IMG/VR virus record: IMGVR_UViG_3300009506_000001
Span: 62,001 to 126,000 of that record
Source: a virus
Strand: one strand, 5' to 3'
DNA: 64,000 bases
In this document: in pieces, positions 19,748 through 28,377 of the stretch
Layout: the number at the start of each line of letters is the position of its first letter
Numbering within the stretch: position 1 is the stretch's first letter
Position numbers and translations under genes: made by a program
Notes under the pieces: generated by a model
The model's database searches: none
Told to the model about the DNA's origin: nothing
Seen by the model: the letters and a program-made list of their open reading frames with translations, nothing else

Positions 19748-20728
19748 ATGGCACGAATCAATTTCAGACAGGGCATAGTACGAACTCATGCAACAGCGTT
19801 ACAGTTTACAGCTGGGAACACTGTTATTCTTTTGGATGGACAGACCGCCCCTGTTGTGCTTAACTTTGCTGATGGCCCAAATGATGACTACCTATGGGAA
19901 GAAGCTCTGCTAGTTGATCCAGCTTGGACCGATTTACCATCGGCAAATGAGTATTGGTTGTACATTGACATTGATAAGATGACGGCTGAGCGTACCTTTG
20001 GTACAACCATCTACCAGCCACTTGATCAGCCAAACACACCAAGCAACCCTGCTGTTGGTCAGCATTGGTTTGATACAAGATCCACCCAGACTGTGATGAA
20101 GGTCTGGGCAGGTTCAAGGTGGACAGAAAAAGTTCGTATGTTTGTGGCAAAGGTTAGTGGTTTAACTATCTTCCCATACAGCACGGGCACACAAGCAGGA
20201 TTAAATGATAGTGTTCTATCAGGTCGTATTCTCTATGACGACGAAAACAGAACACAACCTATCAAGAAATATGATAGACGAGGACAAGGAAAATTCATTA
20301 CAACTGAGTCTGTGATTTTTTCACAGTTCTCAAACATAACAGGCTTTAAGGTTGCTCAGGGACTCGTAGAAGGTCAAGCAATTGAAAACATTCCGCAATA
20401 TTACGCAGTCGCTCTTAGAGGAGGTGAATACAAGATCGGACTGGCAAAAAACGGAACGAGTGGTGGAGCACAGCCAGGACCTTATCCAGCAATTGGTATT
20501 GCTACGGAAGATTTTGTTACAGGCGAGACGCATACGTATGCGGCAAATGGTTATATCACCGACGACAATTTCAATTGGATAGAGGACCCTGGTACATATA
20601 TTTTTGTGGGACCGACGGGGCAGTTAACAACAAGTGTACCACAATCAGGATCACTTCAGCGTGTTGGGGTTGTTATCAATACGTATACGATCCAGATCGA
20701 CATACAACCAATTATAATTTACGGATAA
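19748..20728 (+). CDS. Virion structural protein, putative fibre/collar component
   Basis: The 326-residue protein has a beta-rich N-terminus (VRTHATALQFTAGNTVILL), then the fibre-type motif HWFDTRSTQTVMKVWAGSRW near residues 102-121, which is shared with the giant wedge protein. The C-terminal half (VAQGLVEGQAIENIPQYYAV, then YTIQIDIQPIIIYG) looks like a compact sandwich. It has AGGAAGGG upstream of the start. A CCTAAATA element at 19722-19729 resembles the late promoter but overlaps the previous stop and is a weaker match. Confidence 0.5.
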   Translation: MARINFRQGIVRTHATALQFTAGNTVILLDGQTAPVVLNFADGPNDDYLWEEALLVDPAWTDLPSANEYWLYIDIDKMTAERTFGTTIYQPLDQPNTPSNPAVGQHWFDTRSTQTVMKVWAGSRWTEKVRMFVAKVSGLTIFPYSTGTQAGLNDSVLSGRILYDDENRTQPIKKYDRRGQGKFITTESVIFSQFSNITGFKVAQGLVEGQAIENIPQYYAVALRGGEYKIGLAKNGTSGGAQPGPYPAIGIATEDFVTGETHTYAANGYITDDNFNWIEDPGTYIFVGPTGQLTTSVPQSGSLQRVGVVINTYTIQIDIQPIIIYG

Positions 20729-20731
20729 GCC

Positions 20732-21034
20732 ATGGCTAACTATGTAGACTTACTACTTGATAAAGACACTGGTAAAATAGTTGCCAAGGGTGGTGTCACT
20801 GGTGGTAGTGGTGGTGGTTCTGGTAAGGGATACCTCTATGAACAACTGGTAGCCGCAACGACATGGACAATAACACACGGACTTGCCTCTGACCAAGTTC
20901 TTGTGCAAGTCTACGATGAAGTTGGAGAAATGGTACTTCCCGACTCCATTGAGATCACAGATACAACAACCGTTACAATTACATTTCTTGATGCGATGGC
21001 TGGAACGGCTCATTTGATATTCTTTACGGTTTAA
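20732..21034 (+). CDS. Single-domain TWTIxHxL adhesin-like protein
   Basis: After a short N-terminus and a Gly/Ser linker (GGSGGGSGKG), the remaining 65 residues form one copy of a domain that recurs in this region: TTWTITHGL, then VQVYDEVGEMVLPDSI, then TTTVTITF and a hydrophobic end. The same domain occurs in neighbouring genes and at the C-terminus of the next protein. The function is unknown; a small beta-sandwich on the virion surface is likely. Confidence 0.6.
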   Translation: MANYVDLLLDKDTGKIVAKGGVTGGSGGGSGKGYLYEQLVAATTWTITHGLASDQVLVQVYDEVGEMVLPDSIEITDTTTVTITFLDAMAGTAHLIFFTV

Positions 21035-21036
21035 TC

Positions 21037-22848
21037 ATGCAGATTAATGGCAATCTAAAATTTAGAACATTAGGCAAAGGTGAGTTGCAAAATGCAATCA
21101 TTGAACGCCTTGCATCTGCCCCAATAGGTGAACCGGGACGAATTTACTTCAATACGACCGATAATTTCTACTACTTCTTTGGTGCAGGTTCCCCAGCCGT
21201 ATGGGAAAAGATTGCACCAGGTTCTATTGCTAGTAACTTATTATTGGCGATGGGCTACGTAAATGTCGATGGTACATTCAATGCAAGTACATTTTCAACA
21301 TTCGCCGTTATTGGTTCACCAATCTCAAACCTAGTTGACGTACTACAGGCACTCGATTCACAATTCTGCCCTGCACTTTTGGATTTCTGCACTGTGGGAG
21401 CAACAACAGCAGCAGATCAGTTCTACTACAGTACCGCAGCTGGAACACTTGCTTTAGGAACAATAACAGCCGCAGGTCGTGCACTTGTTGACGACGCTGA
21501 CGCTGCCACGCAGCGTACGACACTGGGACTTGTTGCAGGAGGTGCAGGGGACATTTGGGTTGAGAAGGCTGGTGATACAATGACTGGTGTTCTATCGATG
21601 TCAACAGGCACATATATCACCATTCCTGATTTGCCCGCAAATCCAACCGATGCAACCAACAAAAACTATGTTGACCAGATTGCTTCTAGTATTCGTTGGC
21701 GTGAACCAGTTCAAGATCCAGATCTAGTAGATATTGTTTCAGCTGAACCGGTAGCTGATGTAACCGCAGTTGGTGATACTGTTACGTATATTAAGTGGGG
21801 TGGAACACAAGGTGAAATGTGGGGAGTTGGTTCTCCAGGTTCCGTTACAAATGTTGTAAATGGAGACATCCTTACATATAAACTTACAGATGCTGGAAGC
21901 CCGTTAGCTGGCACATGGGTCCGTATAGGAACTTTGGTAGCGGGCTCCCGTTTTATTATTGCTGCGGAGCATGGTCATATTCATTCGAGCCTCGCATTGC
22001 TTGGTTTCAACAACTATGATCTTATTGAATATGTAGATGGTGGTGGCTCACCAGGAACAAATCCTTACACAGCTGGTGCATGGACTCGTCCGGAGGGACT
22101 TGCAAATGTGGGTTCACCATCTCCAATAGATGGTTCACCAAACAACGAAATTCCTAATGGTACAACCGTACTGTGTAGTAACAGTCTTTCTTACCATGCT
22201 GGACATTCGTACTCCTATGACAGAATATCGGCTTCATGGATTGAAATATCAGGCCCAGGTGCTGTTCAGGCAGGCACTGGACTATCTTACAGTGGAAATA
22301 TTTTAAATGTAAACCTTGGTGCTGGTATTATTGAGTCACCAGCAGATGAAGTTGGTATTGATCTTTATGATACCGTAACAGGTGCAATTATTTTAACGAC
22401 AGATGGGACAACACGTTCAACAGCTGCAAATTCACAACTGCAACTACTGCTAACTCCATCGGGTGGATTGGTGCAGGATGCAACAGGCCTATCAGTTGAT
22501 CTTGCACTTGGTGGTTTGAATAATGTTACCGATACAGGTGCAGCCGCAGGCAATGTTCCAGTTGTATCAGACGGTAGCCCACTAGCATACACAGCTCAAG
22601 CACTACAGTTTAACTATGACTCGACCCTACACGGCGGTGCTGCAACAAGCCACACCATAACGCATAATTTGGGTCAGCAATTTGTGAATCCAACAGTATA
22701 CCTGCAGGACAGCAGCCCTCTGACATACAGACAAATTATTCCACAGAGTGTTACGTTGGATAGTGTAAACCAGCTAACTGTTACGTTTAACAAGGCAATC
22801 AACTGTGTGGTTGTGGTAATGGGTGTTCCAGGGGTGGGCCTAGCATAG
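21037..22848 (+). CDS. Tail fibre protein
   Basis: The 603-residue protein begins MQINGNLKFRTLGKGEL, which is paralogous to the start of the protein two positions downstream (MEIYGDLNFKEVGQLV). A fibre motif (GRIYFNTTDNFYYFFGAG) and shaft-like repeats follow (DDADAATQRTTLGLV, DTMTGVLSMSTGTYITIPDLP, where the phage-fibre xDPTNKNYVD-type element reads DATNKNYVDQ). The last 80 residues are a TxTITHNLG domain. Eight GSP tripeptides occur. The role, receptor binding or distal fibre, is inferred from these motifs. Confidence 0.65.
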   Translation: MQINGNLKFRTLGKGELQNAIIERLASAPIGEPGRIYFNTTDNFYYFFGAGSPAVWEKIAPGSIASNLLLAMGYVNVDGTFNASTFSTFAVIGSPISNLVDVLQALDSQFCPALLDFCTVGATTAADQFYYSTAAGTLALGTITAAGRALVDDADAATQRTTLGLVAGGAGDIWVEKAGDTMTGVLSMSTGTYITIPDLPANPTDATNKNYVDQIASSIRWREPVQDPDLVDIVSAEPVADVTAVGDTVTYIKWGGTQGEMWGVGSPGSVTNVVNGDILTYKLTDAGSPLAGTWVRIGTLVAGSRFIIAAEHGHIHSSLALLGFNNYDLIEYVDGGGSPGTNPYTAGAWTRPEGLANVGSPSPIDGSPNNEIPNGTTVLCSNSLSYHAGHSYSYDRISASWIEISGPGAVQAGTGLSYSGNILNVNLGAGIIESPADEVGIDLYDTVTGAIILTTDGTTRSTAANSQLQLLLTPSGGLVQDATGLSVDLALGGLNNVTDTGAAAGNVPVVSDGSPLAYTAQALQFNYDSTLHGGAATSHTITHNLGQQFVNPTVYLQDSSPLTYRQIIPQSVTLDSVNQLTVTFNKAINCVVVVMGVPGVGLA

Positions 22849-22856
22849 GATAAATA
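22849..22856 (+). promoter_or_regulatory. Late-promoter-like octamer (GATAAATA) adjacent to an ATG
   Basis: With T4 late spacing, +1 would fall at 22862, exactly the A of the next ATG, giving a leaderless message. An AGGA just upstream could serve read-through transcripts. Confidence 0.4.
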
Positions 22857-22861
22857 TTAAG

Positions 22862-23524
22862 ATGGAAATATATGGTGACTTAAATTTTAAGGAGGTGGGA
22901 CAGTTAGTTGCAGCTGCACTTCAAGAAGAGAGCATGGCTCAGTTCCCAGATGCTGTTGCAAGCTTTGCTGTGGGTGCAATTAAGCAAGGTCGCCTTGCCT
23001 TCTTCAACAACCGTGTATGGATTGCAGTAATACTTACGGCAAATGGAAGTCCAGTTGAAGAAATAGCAACCTGGGTTCCAATCACCAATGAAATAAATGC
23101 ACACGTACATACACAGCCAGTAGCATCAACCCTGTGGACCGTTTCACACAATCTTATTGCTGGTACCCCTGCAGTTCAGGTCTATGACAATACTAATGAA
23201 ATGGTTATTCCAACAAACATAATTCCAATTGATAGCAACACAGTATCGATAGAATTTGATACACCTGTTTCTGGTCGTGCTATTGTGTTGAAAGGAATAT
23301 TTGATGGTAATCAACCTCAAGCACAGCTTTTTGCGTTTGAGGAAACAATCTCTGTAGCATCTAATACTTGGGTAATTGGTCATGGCCTAGGACGGTATCC
23401 AATCGTACGTGTATTCCTTGATACAAATGAAGAAATACAACCAGCATCAATTGTTCACGATAGTTTGATGCAAGTAACAATAACATTTAGCTCTGCACAA
23501 GTAGGTACAGTAAGGTTAGTATAA
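22862..23524 (+). CDS. Two-domain TWTIxHxL adhesin-like protein
   Basis: The 220-residue protein has an N-terminal module like that of the upstream fibre (MEIYGDLNF, then RLAFFNNRVWIAV), and then two tandem copies of the recurring domain: STLWTVSHNL with VQVYDNTNEMVIPTNI, and SNTWVIGHGLG with VRVFLDTNEEIQPASI. It ends at the start of the next single-domain gene (TAATG). It is probably a virion surface protein and looks like an intermediate between the long fibre and the stand-alone domains. Confidence 0.6.
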   Translation: MEIYGDLNFKEVGQLVAAALQEESMAQFPDAVASFAVGAIKQGRLAFFNNRVWIAVILTANGSPVEEIATWVPITNEINAHVHTQPVASTLWTVSHNLIAGTPAVQVYDNTNEMVIPTNIIPIDSNTVSIEFDTPVSGRAIVLKGIFDGNQPQAQLFAFEETISVASNTWVIGHGLGRYPIVRVFLDTNEEIQPASIVHDSLMQVTITFSSAQVGTVRLV

Positions 23525-23745
23525 TGCCACAGATTACTATTACAAAAGCATATACGGAAACCTTTGCAGCTTCTACAACTTGGGTTGTTCAGCATCGCCT
23601 GGGCACTATTGCTCCTGTTGTGGATTGTTGGTCAGGTGGTAGTCCAGATGAAAAGATGATGCCAGTTTCGGTTGTTGCAAATTCACCAAGCAAAGTGACG
23701 ATTACTTGGTCTGTACCAACAACAGGAAGGGTATATGTGGTTTAA
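23524..23745 (+). CDS. Single-domain TWTIxHxL protein (73 aa)
   Basis: The whole protein is one copy of the recurring domain: STTWVVQHRLG, a loop with SGGSPDEKMMPVSV, and SKVTITWSVPTTGRVYVV. Start and upstream stop overlap as TAATG. No secretion signal is present. Its position in the late block suggests a small virion decoration or fibre-tip protein. Confidence 0.55.
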   Translation: MPQITITKAYTETFAASTTWVVQHRLGTIAPVVDCWSGGSPDEKMMPVSVVANSPSKVTITWSVPTTGRVYVV

Positions 23746-23754
23746 GGATTTGAC

Positions 23755-23985
23755 ATGGTAGCAGGATACGATCATACACAGTCATCACCATCCACAACGT
23801 GGACGATTACGCACTCATTGGGGACAACTAATGTTGCAATCGATGCCATTTTGTCATACAATGGCTCGCCTGCCACAGTAGAAAAAGTTATTCCACTGCA
23901 TTTTATTGTGGTGGATGCAAATACAATTAAGGTTTTATTTTCAGCGGCTCAGAAGGGATATGCAAGAGTTGTTGGTGGGGTTTAA
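23755..23985 (+). CDS. Single-domain TWTIxHxL protein (76 aa)
   Basis: This is another complete single copy: STTWTITHSLG, then YNGSPATVEKVIPLHFI, then NTIKVLFSAAQKGYARVV. It is about as far from its neighbour copies as they are from each other, so the array looks like old duplications and not a recent repeat. The ATG follows AAGGATTTGAC. Confidence 0.55.
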   Translation: MVAGYDHTQSSPSTTWTITHSLGTTNVAIDAILSYNGSPATVEKVIPLHFIVVDANTIKVLFSAAQKGYARVVGGV

Positions 23986-23999
23986 CGGAGGAAAGGATA

Positions 24000-24437
24000 A
24001 TGCTTTTTGATACAATTACGTACATAACTGGTGCCGATCACAACTACGATCTTGCAGGTAGTACGCTGCAGACGCCAACAGCTGGTAGTACAATAATGCG
24101 AATAACAGCTATACGAGCATTCTTGTTACCACAGAATCTTGTTGGTAGCGCAATCGATGCCCAAACAGGACCATCGTCCCCTGCTGGTTCGCCAATTAGC
24201 AACCTTGCTGTTGACATTCGTGTAAATGGTATTTCACAAGGAATATTCTCATTTACGGGCGTTGTTGGTAGTCCAATTCCAGCACTGAGTTCACTAATGT
24301 CGGCCGCAGATAGCATCACAGGAACATTGGCGTCAGGAGATGTTAGTGTTGCGGTTGGTGATATTGTGGAAATGGTGCTGAATACTGTTGCTAGTGCAGA
24401 TGCGATTTCGGTCACAATCAAGACTTTAGCTGCGTAA
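24000..24437 (+). CDS. Putative virion structural protein (145 aa)
   Basis: It is a beta-rich, small-residue-rich protein in the late array with GGAGGAAAGGATA before the ATG. Strands such as NLAVDIRVNGISQGIFSF and SVAVGDIVEMVLNTV suggest a jelly-roll-like fold. Two GSP turns are present (PAGSPISN, VVGSPIPA). No family was recognised. Confidence 0.5.
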   Translation: MLFDTITYITGADHNYDLAGSTLQTPTAGSTIMRITAIRAFLLPQNLVGSAIDAQTGPSSPAGSPISNLAVDIRVNGISQGIFSFTGVVGSPIPALSSLMSAADSITGTLASGDVSVAVGDIVEMVLNTVASADAISVTIKTLAA

Positions 24438-24446
24438 ACCTCCTGG

Positions 24447-24454
24447 CATAAATA
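24447..24454 (+). promoter_or_regulatory. Late promoter (CATAAATA)
   Basis: CATAAATA predicts +1 at 24460 and a 23-base leader with TTAGGAG before the ATG at 24483. Confidence 0.65.
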
Positions 24455-24482
24455 CATAAAATACAGTTTAGGAGCTGATCAA

Positions 24483-25649
24483 ATGAAAGAAAGTTTACCG
24501 ATCGTCGTTGAGGGTCATGTTCACATCGAAGACGACCTTGGAAATGTCCTTTTGGACAAGAAGAATGCTGTGCATCCGCAGAATTTGGCCCGTGTCATAT
24601 CCCGTGCTCTTTCCAATGAAAGCAACTATTTCATCTATCGAATAGCATATGGAAATGGTGGAACCGTCGTTGATCCAACAGGTCTGGTCAACTTCAAGAC
24701 CCCAAACGATGGGCTTCCACCAGATCTTCAGGAATGGCGTTCCCGTTTGTACAATGAGACGTATTCGGAAATCATCGATGACAGCAATTCTAATATTGGT
24801 ATTGATCCAGGCTCCATTGGTACCTCTGTTTCCCGTCCAGGTGGTGGTTCAAACCCAGATGGCGATCCAGCAACAGTTACTCACGTTTCTGGCCCAGGTG
24901 TTCGTAGCCAAGAATTGGGTGTTCTATCACAGGTAGTTATTGCATCTACAATCAACCCAACAGAGCCAACAGGGCAGATTAGCTCCGACCTAGATCCAAA
25001 CCCTGGCACATCCGGTGACGCTGTTGAGAACACAGATGGTACGTTTGTGTTTGATGAACTTGGTCTATATACGACAGGTGCAGGTGCATCGGACAGTAAT
25101 GCTTACCACCAGATTGATGTTGGAGACAAAACCGCCCAAGATGATACCGGTCTCGTAAGTGGTACTACATATGACTTCCAGTATGATGCTGGTGCTGGTA
25201 CTGTTGTTACATCTGTGACACCAATAGGCACAGGTGGTGGCTCTCCAGCAGTTGTTACCTACCAAGATTTGATTGATGCATTGAATGCAGTGCTTCCATC
25301 AGGCCCTTCTGGTGTTGTTGCCTCCATCACAAACAATGAAGTTATCCCAACAGTTAACACATTTGGTTATCTACAGTTCACCACAAATGCAACTGGAGCA
25401 AGTGCAACGATAACTGTGAATAACACAGGTGCAACTCCACTATTCACGGCCCTTGGGCAGACTACACCTCTGACCAACAACGCACCAGTTGCTGGTGAAG
25501 ATGCAGGTGTTCAGAATAATGCGACGGCCCCTGCAACAGAGCGTGAGCGTTTGCTAACACACGTTATCTTCTCACCTGTTTTGAAGTCTGCAAATAGAAC
25601 ACTATCGATTACATATACACTAACTGTAAGTGTTGCTCGATCCTCATGA
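24483..25649 (+). CDS. Virion structural protein (388 aa)
   Basis: The N-terminus (VVEGHVHIEDDLGNVLLDKKNAVHP region) is a compact domain with a conserved-looking KNAVHPQNLARVISRAL helix. The middle contains a Gly/Pro/Asp-rich linker (SRPGGGSNPDGDP), and the C-terminal 180 residues are beta-rich with repeated Thr/Asn strands (YLQFTTNATGASATITVN). It is driven by its own late promoter. Probably a tail fibre or baseplate-associated protein; no named family is assigned. Confidence 0.55.
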   Translation: MKESLPIVVEGHVHIEDDLGNVLLDKKNAVHPQNLARVISRALSNESNYFIYRIAYGNGGTVVDPTGLVNFKTPNDGLPPDLQEWRSRLYNETYSEIIDDSNSNIGIDPGSIGTSVSRPGGGSNPDGDPATVTHVSGPGVRSQELGVLSQVVIASTINPTEPTGQISSDLDPNPGTSGDAVENTDGTFVFDELGLYTTGAGASDSNAYHQIDVGDKTAQDDTGLVSGTTYDFQYDAGAGTVVTSVTPIGTGGGSPAVVTYQDLIDALNAVLPSGPSGVVASITNNEVIPTVNTFGYLQFTTNATGASATITVNNTGATPLFTALGQTTPLTNNAPVAGEDAGVQNNATAPATERERLLTHVIFSPVLKSANRTLSITYTLTVSVARSS

Positions 25650-26179
25650 CAGTATTAACGCTGCCATATGATCAAGCTCGTAGCTTAATCATTGACGGTG
25701 ATATTGTTTTCATTAAGGACAGCCCGAGTTGGGTAGGCAGTGTCATTCGCTTTTTCACCAAATCTAGATATTCCCATGTTGGTATTGCCTTTTGGATTAC
25801 TACGGGTGGTATAACACGGTTAATGATGGTTGAAGCACAGGGTGGAAGTCGTCGACGTATCGTAAATCTAAGCAAGTATGCTGGTGTGGAACTGGATATA
25901 ATGAAGGCACCAAAACCTTGGCCAGATGTTGCACCTCGTGCCTTGGAACACCTAAGTGATGTTCCGTATGGATATATGGAAGCAGCTTATATTGGAATAG
26001 TAGAGGCAATGCAACAGTATTTTGATGTTACACTTCCACGAAAGAATTTTAATGGTGAAATTTGTTCTGAATTTGTAGCCCGTGTTCTGGAGCTACCTTC
26101 CCAGCATGTTAGCCCACAAGCACTGATGGATCAGTTGGTTGAAATGGGCGTCAAGCCTGGCTTACTGGTGAGAGGGTAG
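25646..26179 (+). CDS. Permuted papain-like (YiiX/NlpC-P60 type) hydrolase
   Basis: The 177-residue protein carries the order seen in permuted NlpC/P60 enzymes: a conserved GDIVFIKD strand, His in YSHVGIAF (near residue 39), Glu/Gln in MMVEAQGG, and the nucleophile Cys in EICSEFVARVL (near residue 133). Such enzymes hydrolyse amide bonds in peptidoglycan or lipids. It overlaps the upstream structural gene by ATGA, so it is co-expressed with late proteins and may be virion-associated or lytic. The substrate is not evident. No signal peptide is present. Confidence 0.7.
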   Translation: MTVLTLPYDQARSLIIDGDIVFIKDSPSWVGSVIRFFTKSRYSHVGIAFWITTGGITRLMMVEAQGGSRRRIVNLSKYAGVELDIMKAPKPWPDVAPRALEHLSDVPYGYMEAAYIGIVEAMQQYFDVTLPRKNFNGEICSEFVARVLELPSQHVSPQALMDQLVEMGVKPGLLVRG

Positions 26180-26195
26180 CCGAAACTACCCCCTC
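26170..26195. terminator. Hairpin between convergent genes
   Basis: A 10-bp stem with one mismatch and a CCGAAA loop spans the end of the hydrolase gene and the gap before the opposite-strand gene. There is no long T run, so termination is likely but not certain. Confidence 0.45.
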
Positions 26196-26217
26196 ATTTC
26201 CCTGTAACTCCCGTCCC

Positions 26218-26613
26218 TTACTTCTTCGCAGGAGCTTTCTCAGCAGCAGGAGCATTGCGTGGAGCAATACGTGGTGCAGCAGCACCAATACGACCCATCT
26301 GAGGATTCATAACCTTACCACTTGGAGTTAGAACCTTAACATACTGGTGGAAATAGTCAAGTGAGTTTGCACCATTTCCAAGAGTAACATTGCTCATCAA
26401 ATCCCATAGCTCATACATGTGAGCGTTACGGTTGGTGATGATGCGGAACAAACGCTGCTTATCGATACCATCCATCTGGTCGAGACGGATGAAGTACAAG
26501 CCCGTGTTGGATTCCTTGACAACGGCAACCTCAGTGAGAATGCCCTGGCCTTCTAGATCTACCCAGCCAACATGTGGGTATTTTCCCTTGATTACATTAA
26601 TTGCTTCTGACAT
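26218..26613 (-). CDS. Conserved-looking hypothetical protein (131 aa)
   Basis: The start MSEAINVIKG is chosen because AGGAGA lies 7 bases upstream; an in-frame ATG further upstream has no such site. The first 90 residues look folded (YPHVGWVDLEGQGILTEVAVV, LYFIRLDQMDGIDKQRLFRII). The end is an Ala/Pro/Arg/Lys-rich tail (APRIAPRNAPAAEKAPAKK). A late-type TCTAAATA element lies upstream. No family was recognised; a small virion or DNA-associated role is conceivable. Confidence 0.6.
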   Translation of the reverse strand: MSEAINVIKGKYPHVGWVDLEGQGILTEVAVVKESNTGLYFIRLDQMDGIDKQRLFRIITNRNAHMYELWDLMSNVTLGNGANSLDYFHQYVKVLTPSGKVMNPQMGRIGAAAPRIAPRNAPAAEKAPAKK

Positions 26614-26657
26614 TTTGTGTCTCCTTTGGTTGCGAATTAACAGTTTTTTGTTACCAT

Positions 26658-26665
26658 TATTTAGA
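26658..26665 (-). promoter_or_regulatory. Late-promoter-like octamer (TCTAAATA)
   Basis: The octamer differs from TATAAATA at its second base. Predicted +1 near 26652 gives a 39-base leader to the ATG at 26613. Confidence 0.4.
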
Positions 26666-26689
26666 GACCGCAAAAGGAGGGGTTACCAA

Positions 26690-27922
26690 TTACCCAAGTT
26701 TAATTAGGCCGGAGGTATAGGAATTTGAGCTAGTTTGGGTCAAAACACTATTACGTAATCCTGGCGAACTGTCCGATTTTGTGCTGATGTGTATCCAGGG
26801 GTTTCTGGCAAACCATTCGAGGATCAGCTGATCAAACTTAATGTTATCTCGAATATATTGTGCACGGGAGTAGTAGGTATCACCAGTTGAGGCTGTTCCA
26901 TGAATGTCAAGGAACTGTATATCAGCAGCCTGCCCTAGGTCGTGTTGGCTACTACCGGAACCATTTCGCCATCCAGATGTAATTACCATTGTGTGTGTTG
27001 GTGTTGGACTACCGGCATCGATAGCAGTTAAACCATACGTGGTGTCATCACTATTTCTGTAGAGTGCGTATATTGGTTCAAGTACAGTATTAGCGAGATA
27101 GCAGAGGTTTCGAAGAATCTCTTTTTGTGTTAGTCCACACGCCTGTGTAACAGAGGATGTAAACTCATAGCTACTAACAAATGCATCAACAGTTAGATCT
27201 GCTAAAGTGAAATTAGCTGAGAGCTGCACCTCAGGCCACGTTCCAGGGGTTCGAGCCCAAGTTGCAAAGGTTGGTGGTTGTGGTGAACCAGTTGGGTGCG
27301 ATGCCCAGTTAAAATTATCGGGGAGTGCCTCAATCACAGCACATGTATAAGGAGTCGGTGTATTTGAGACCGTTGTATTATCTGTGGCAAGCACCTCAAC
27401 TGGTCGAGGTGTTGTATTGGGAGGTAGGTTAGGAGGTGAGCCAACATTTAGTGGATCGTCATTGTGGACAACGACATGTGCATCTGCTCGTGTAAAGTTT
27501 TCCTTTGTTTGAATCGTGTTCACATTTAAAGGAGACCCGTAAGGAAGAGCTGTTAGACCATCGGTACTACCGTACGAGTTCATTGGTGGATTGTGGTCAG
27601 CAATTGCACCAGCACCACCAGCACACAAAAATACATTGCTTGAACCACCAACACGAGTGTGTCCGCAAGAGTCCACATTTCCAGTAAAGTTTACTTTATC
27701 AGTTACACCAGCACCACCGGCAAAGACCGTTGGACAGCCTTGTTGTGTTACCCAGTTACCTGCACAGTGGATGTTGCCATGATCACAGGCACTGTCAGAG
27801 GTGCCAACGGAACCGTCAATGGCAACAAGCAGTGTATTTGCATAAACGGTTGTATTTGGCGATACATTATTAATTGCACCACCTGCACTATTGGCATCGC
27901 CTATTCGTTGAATTGCTGGCAT
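26690..27922 (-). CDS. PAAR spike-tip protein fused to an M15 peptidoglycan peptidase
   Basis: Residues 1 to about 105 form a PAAR domain (RIGDANSAGGAINNVSP, then NTLLVAIDG, CDHGNIHC, CGHTRVGGSSNVFLCAGG), the cone that tips contractile-tail spikes. The C-terminal 120 residues hold peptidase M15 motifs: S-x-H-x-x-G-x-A-x-D in SSQHDLGQAADIQF (about residues 324-337) and WIHIS (about 376-380), which are the zinc ligands of D-Ala-D-Ala carboxypeptidase or L-Ala-D-Glu endopeptidase enzymes. Pro-rich and Asn-rich linkers with four GSP turns join them. T4 has a bare PAAR protein (gp5.4); the fusion would carry cell-wall cleavage on the spike. It has its own late promoter. Confidence 0.8.
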   Translation of the reverse strand: MPAIQRIGDANSAGGAINNVSPNTTVYANTLLVAIDGSVGTSDSACDHGNIHCAGNWVTQQGCPTVFAGGAGVTDKVNFTGNVDSCGHTRVGGSSNVFLCAGGAGAIADHNPPMNSYGSTDGLTALPYGSPLNVNTIQTKENFTRADAHVVVHNDDPLNVGSPPNLPPNTTPRPVEVLATDNTTVSNTPTPYTCAVIEALPDNFNWASHPTGSPQPPTFATWARTPGTWPEVQLSANFTLADLTVDAFVSSYEFTSSVTQACGLTQKEILRNLCYLANTVLEPIYALYRNSDDTTYGLTAIDAGSPTPTHTMVITSGWRNGSGSSQHDLGQAADIQFLDIHGTASTGDTYYSRAQYIRDNIKFDQLILEWFARNPWIHISTKSDSSPGLRNSVLTQTSSNSYTSGLIKLG

Positions 27923-27936
27923 GGTTTCTCCTGGTC

Positions 27937-27944
27937 AATAAATA
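27937..27944 (+). promoter_or_regulatory. Late promoter (AATAAATA) for the holin-like gene
   Basis: Plus-strand AATAAATA predicts +1 at 27950 and a 32-base leader with AGGAG before the ATG at 27982. Confidence 0.6.
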
Positions 27945-27952
27945 TATTTATC
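27945..27952 (-). promoter_or_regulatory. Late promoter (GATAAATA) for the PAAR-M15 gene
   Basis: Minus-strand GATAAATA predicts +1 at 27939 and a 17-base leader with AGGAGA. It directly abuts an oppositely oriented late promoter. Confidence 0.6.
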
Positions 27953-27981
27953 AGGGAAAGACACATTCAAAGGAGTTGAAT

Positions 27982-28377
27982 ATGGAAAAGGGTAATAAAA
28001 TGGCAGATATAGATTCGTGGCGGAAATTTCATCTTGCGATCGCTGAGTGGATTGATGCCTGGCGTTTGATTCCTCGTGCGGTGGTTATTTTGTTTGGGTT
28101 CGGTGCCGCTCACGTTACGAAATGGTATATGGGTTTGCATCCATATATTCTTGAGGGATGTGTTGAAGCTGGTGGGAAGGTTTCTGAGTGTATCGTCCAG
28201 GCACCCACAACACAGCATACAGCGCTGCTTTCTGCATTGTTTGCATTGGCAGCAGCTGTGTTTGCATTCTATTCAAATGCAGGTCGTAAGTGGAACGGAT
28301 TCAGTCACTGGAACAAACCAGAGAGCAAAGAACGTAAGGCACCAAAGCCACAGGATGACGAACCAAGTGGTGGTTAA
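27982..28377 (+). CDS. Holin-like small membrane protein (131 aa)
   Basis: The start MEKGNKMADID is chosen because AGGAG lies 6 bases upstream and a late promoter sits before it; upstream in-frame ATGs fall inside the divergent gene. Two hydrophobic segments are visible (AVVILFGFGAAHVTKWYMGL region and TALLSALFALAAAVFAFYS), separated by a short Cys-containing loop. A charged C-terminal tail (KPESKERKAPKPQDDEP) follows. This layout fits class II holins, and its neighbour is a peptidoglycan peptidase. Family membership is not proved. Its stop overlaps that of the convergent exonuclease gene. Confidence 0.55.
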   Translation: MEKGNKMADIDSWRKFHLAIAEWIDAWRLIPRAVVILFGFGAAHVTKWYMGLHPYILEGCVEAGGKVSECIVQAPTTQHTALLSALFALAAAVFAFYSNAGRKWNGFSHWNKPESKERKAPKPQDDEPSGG

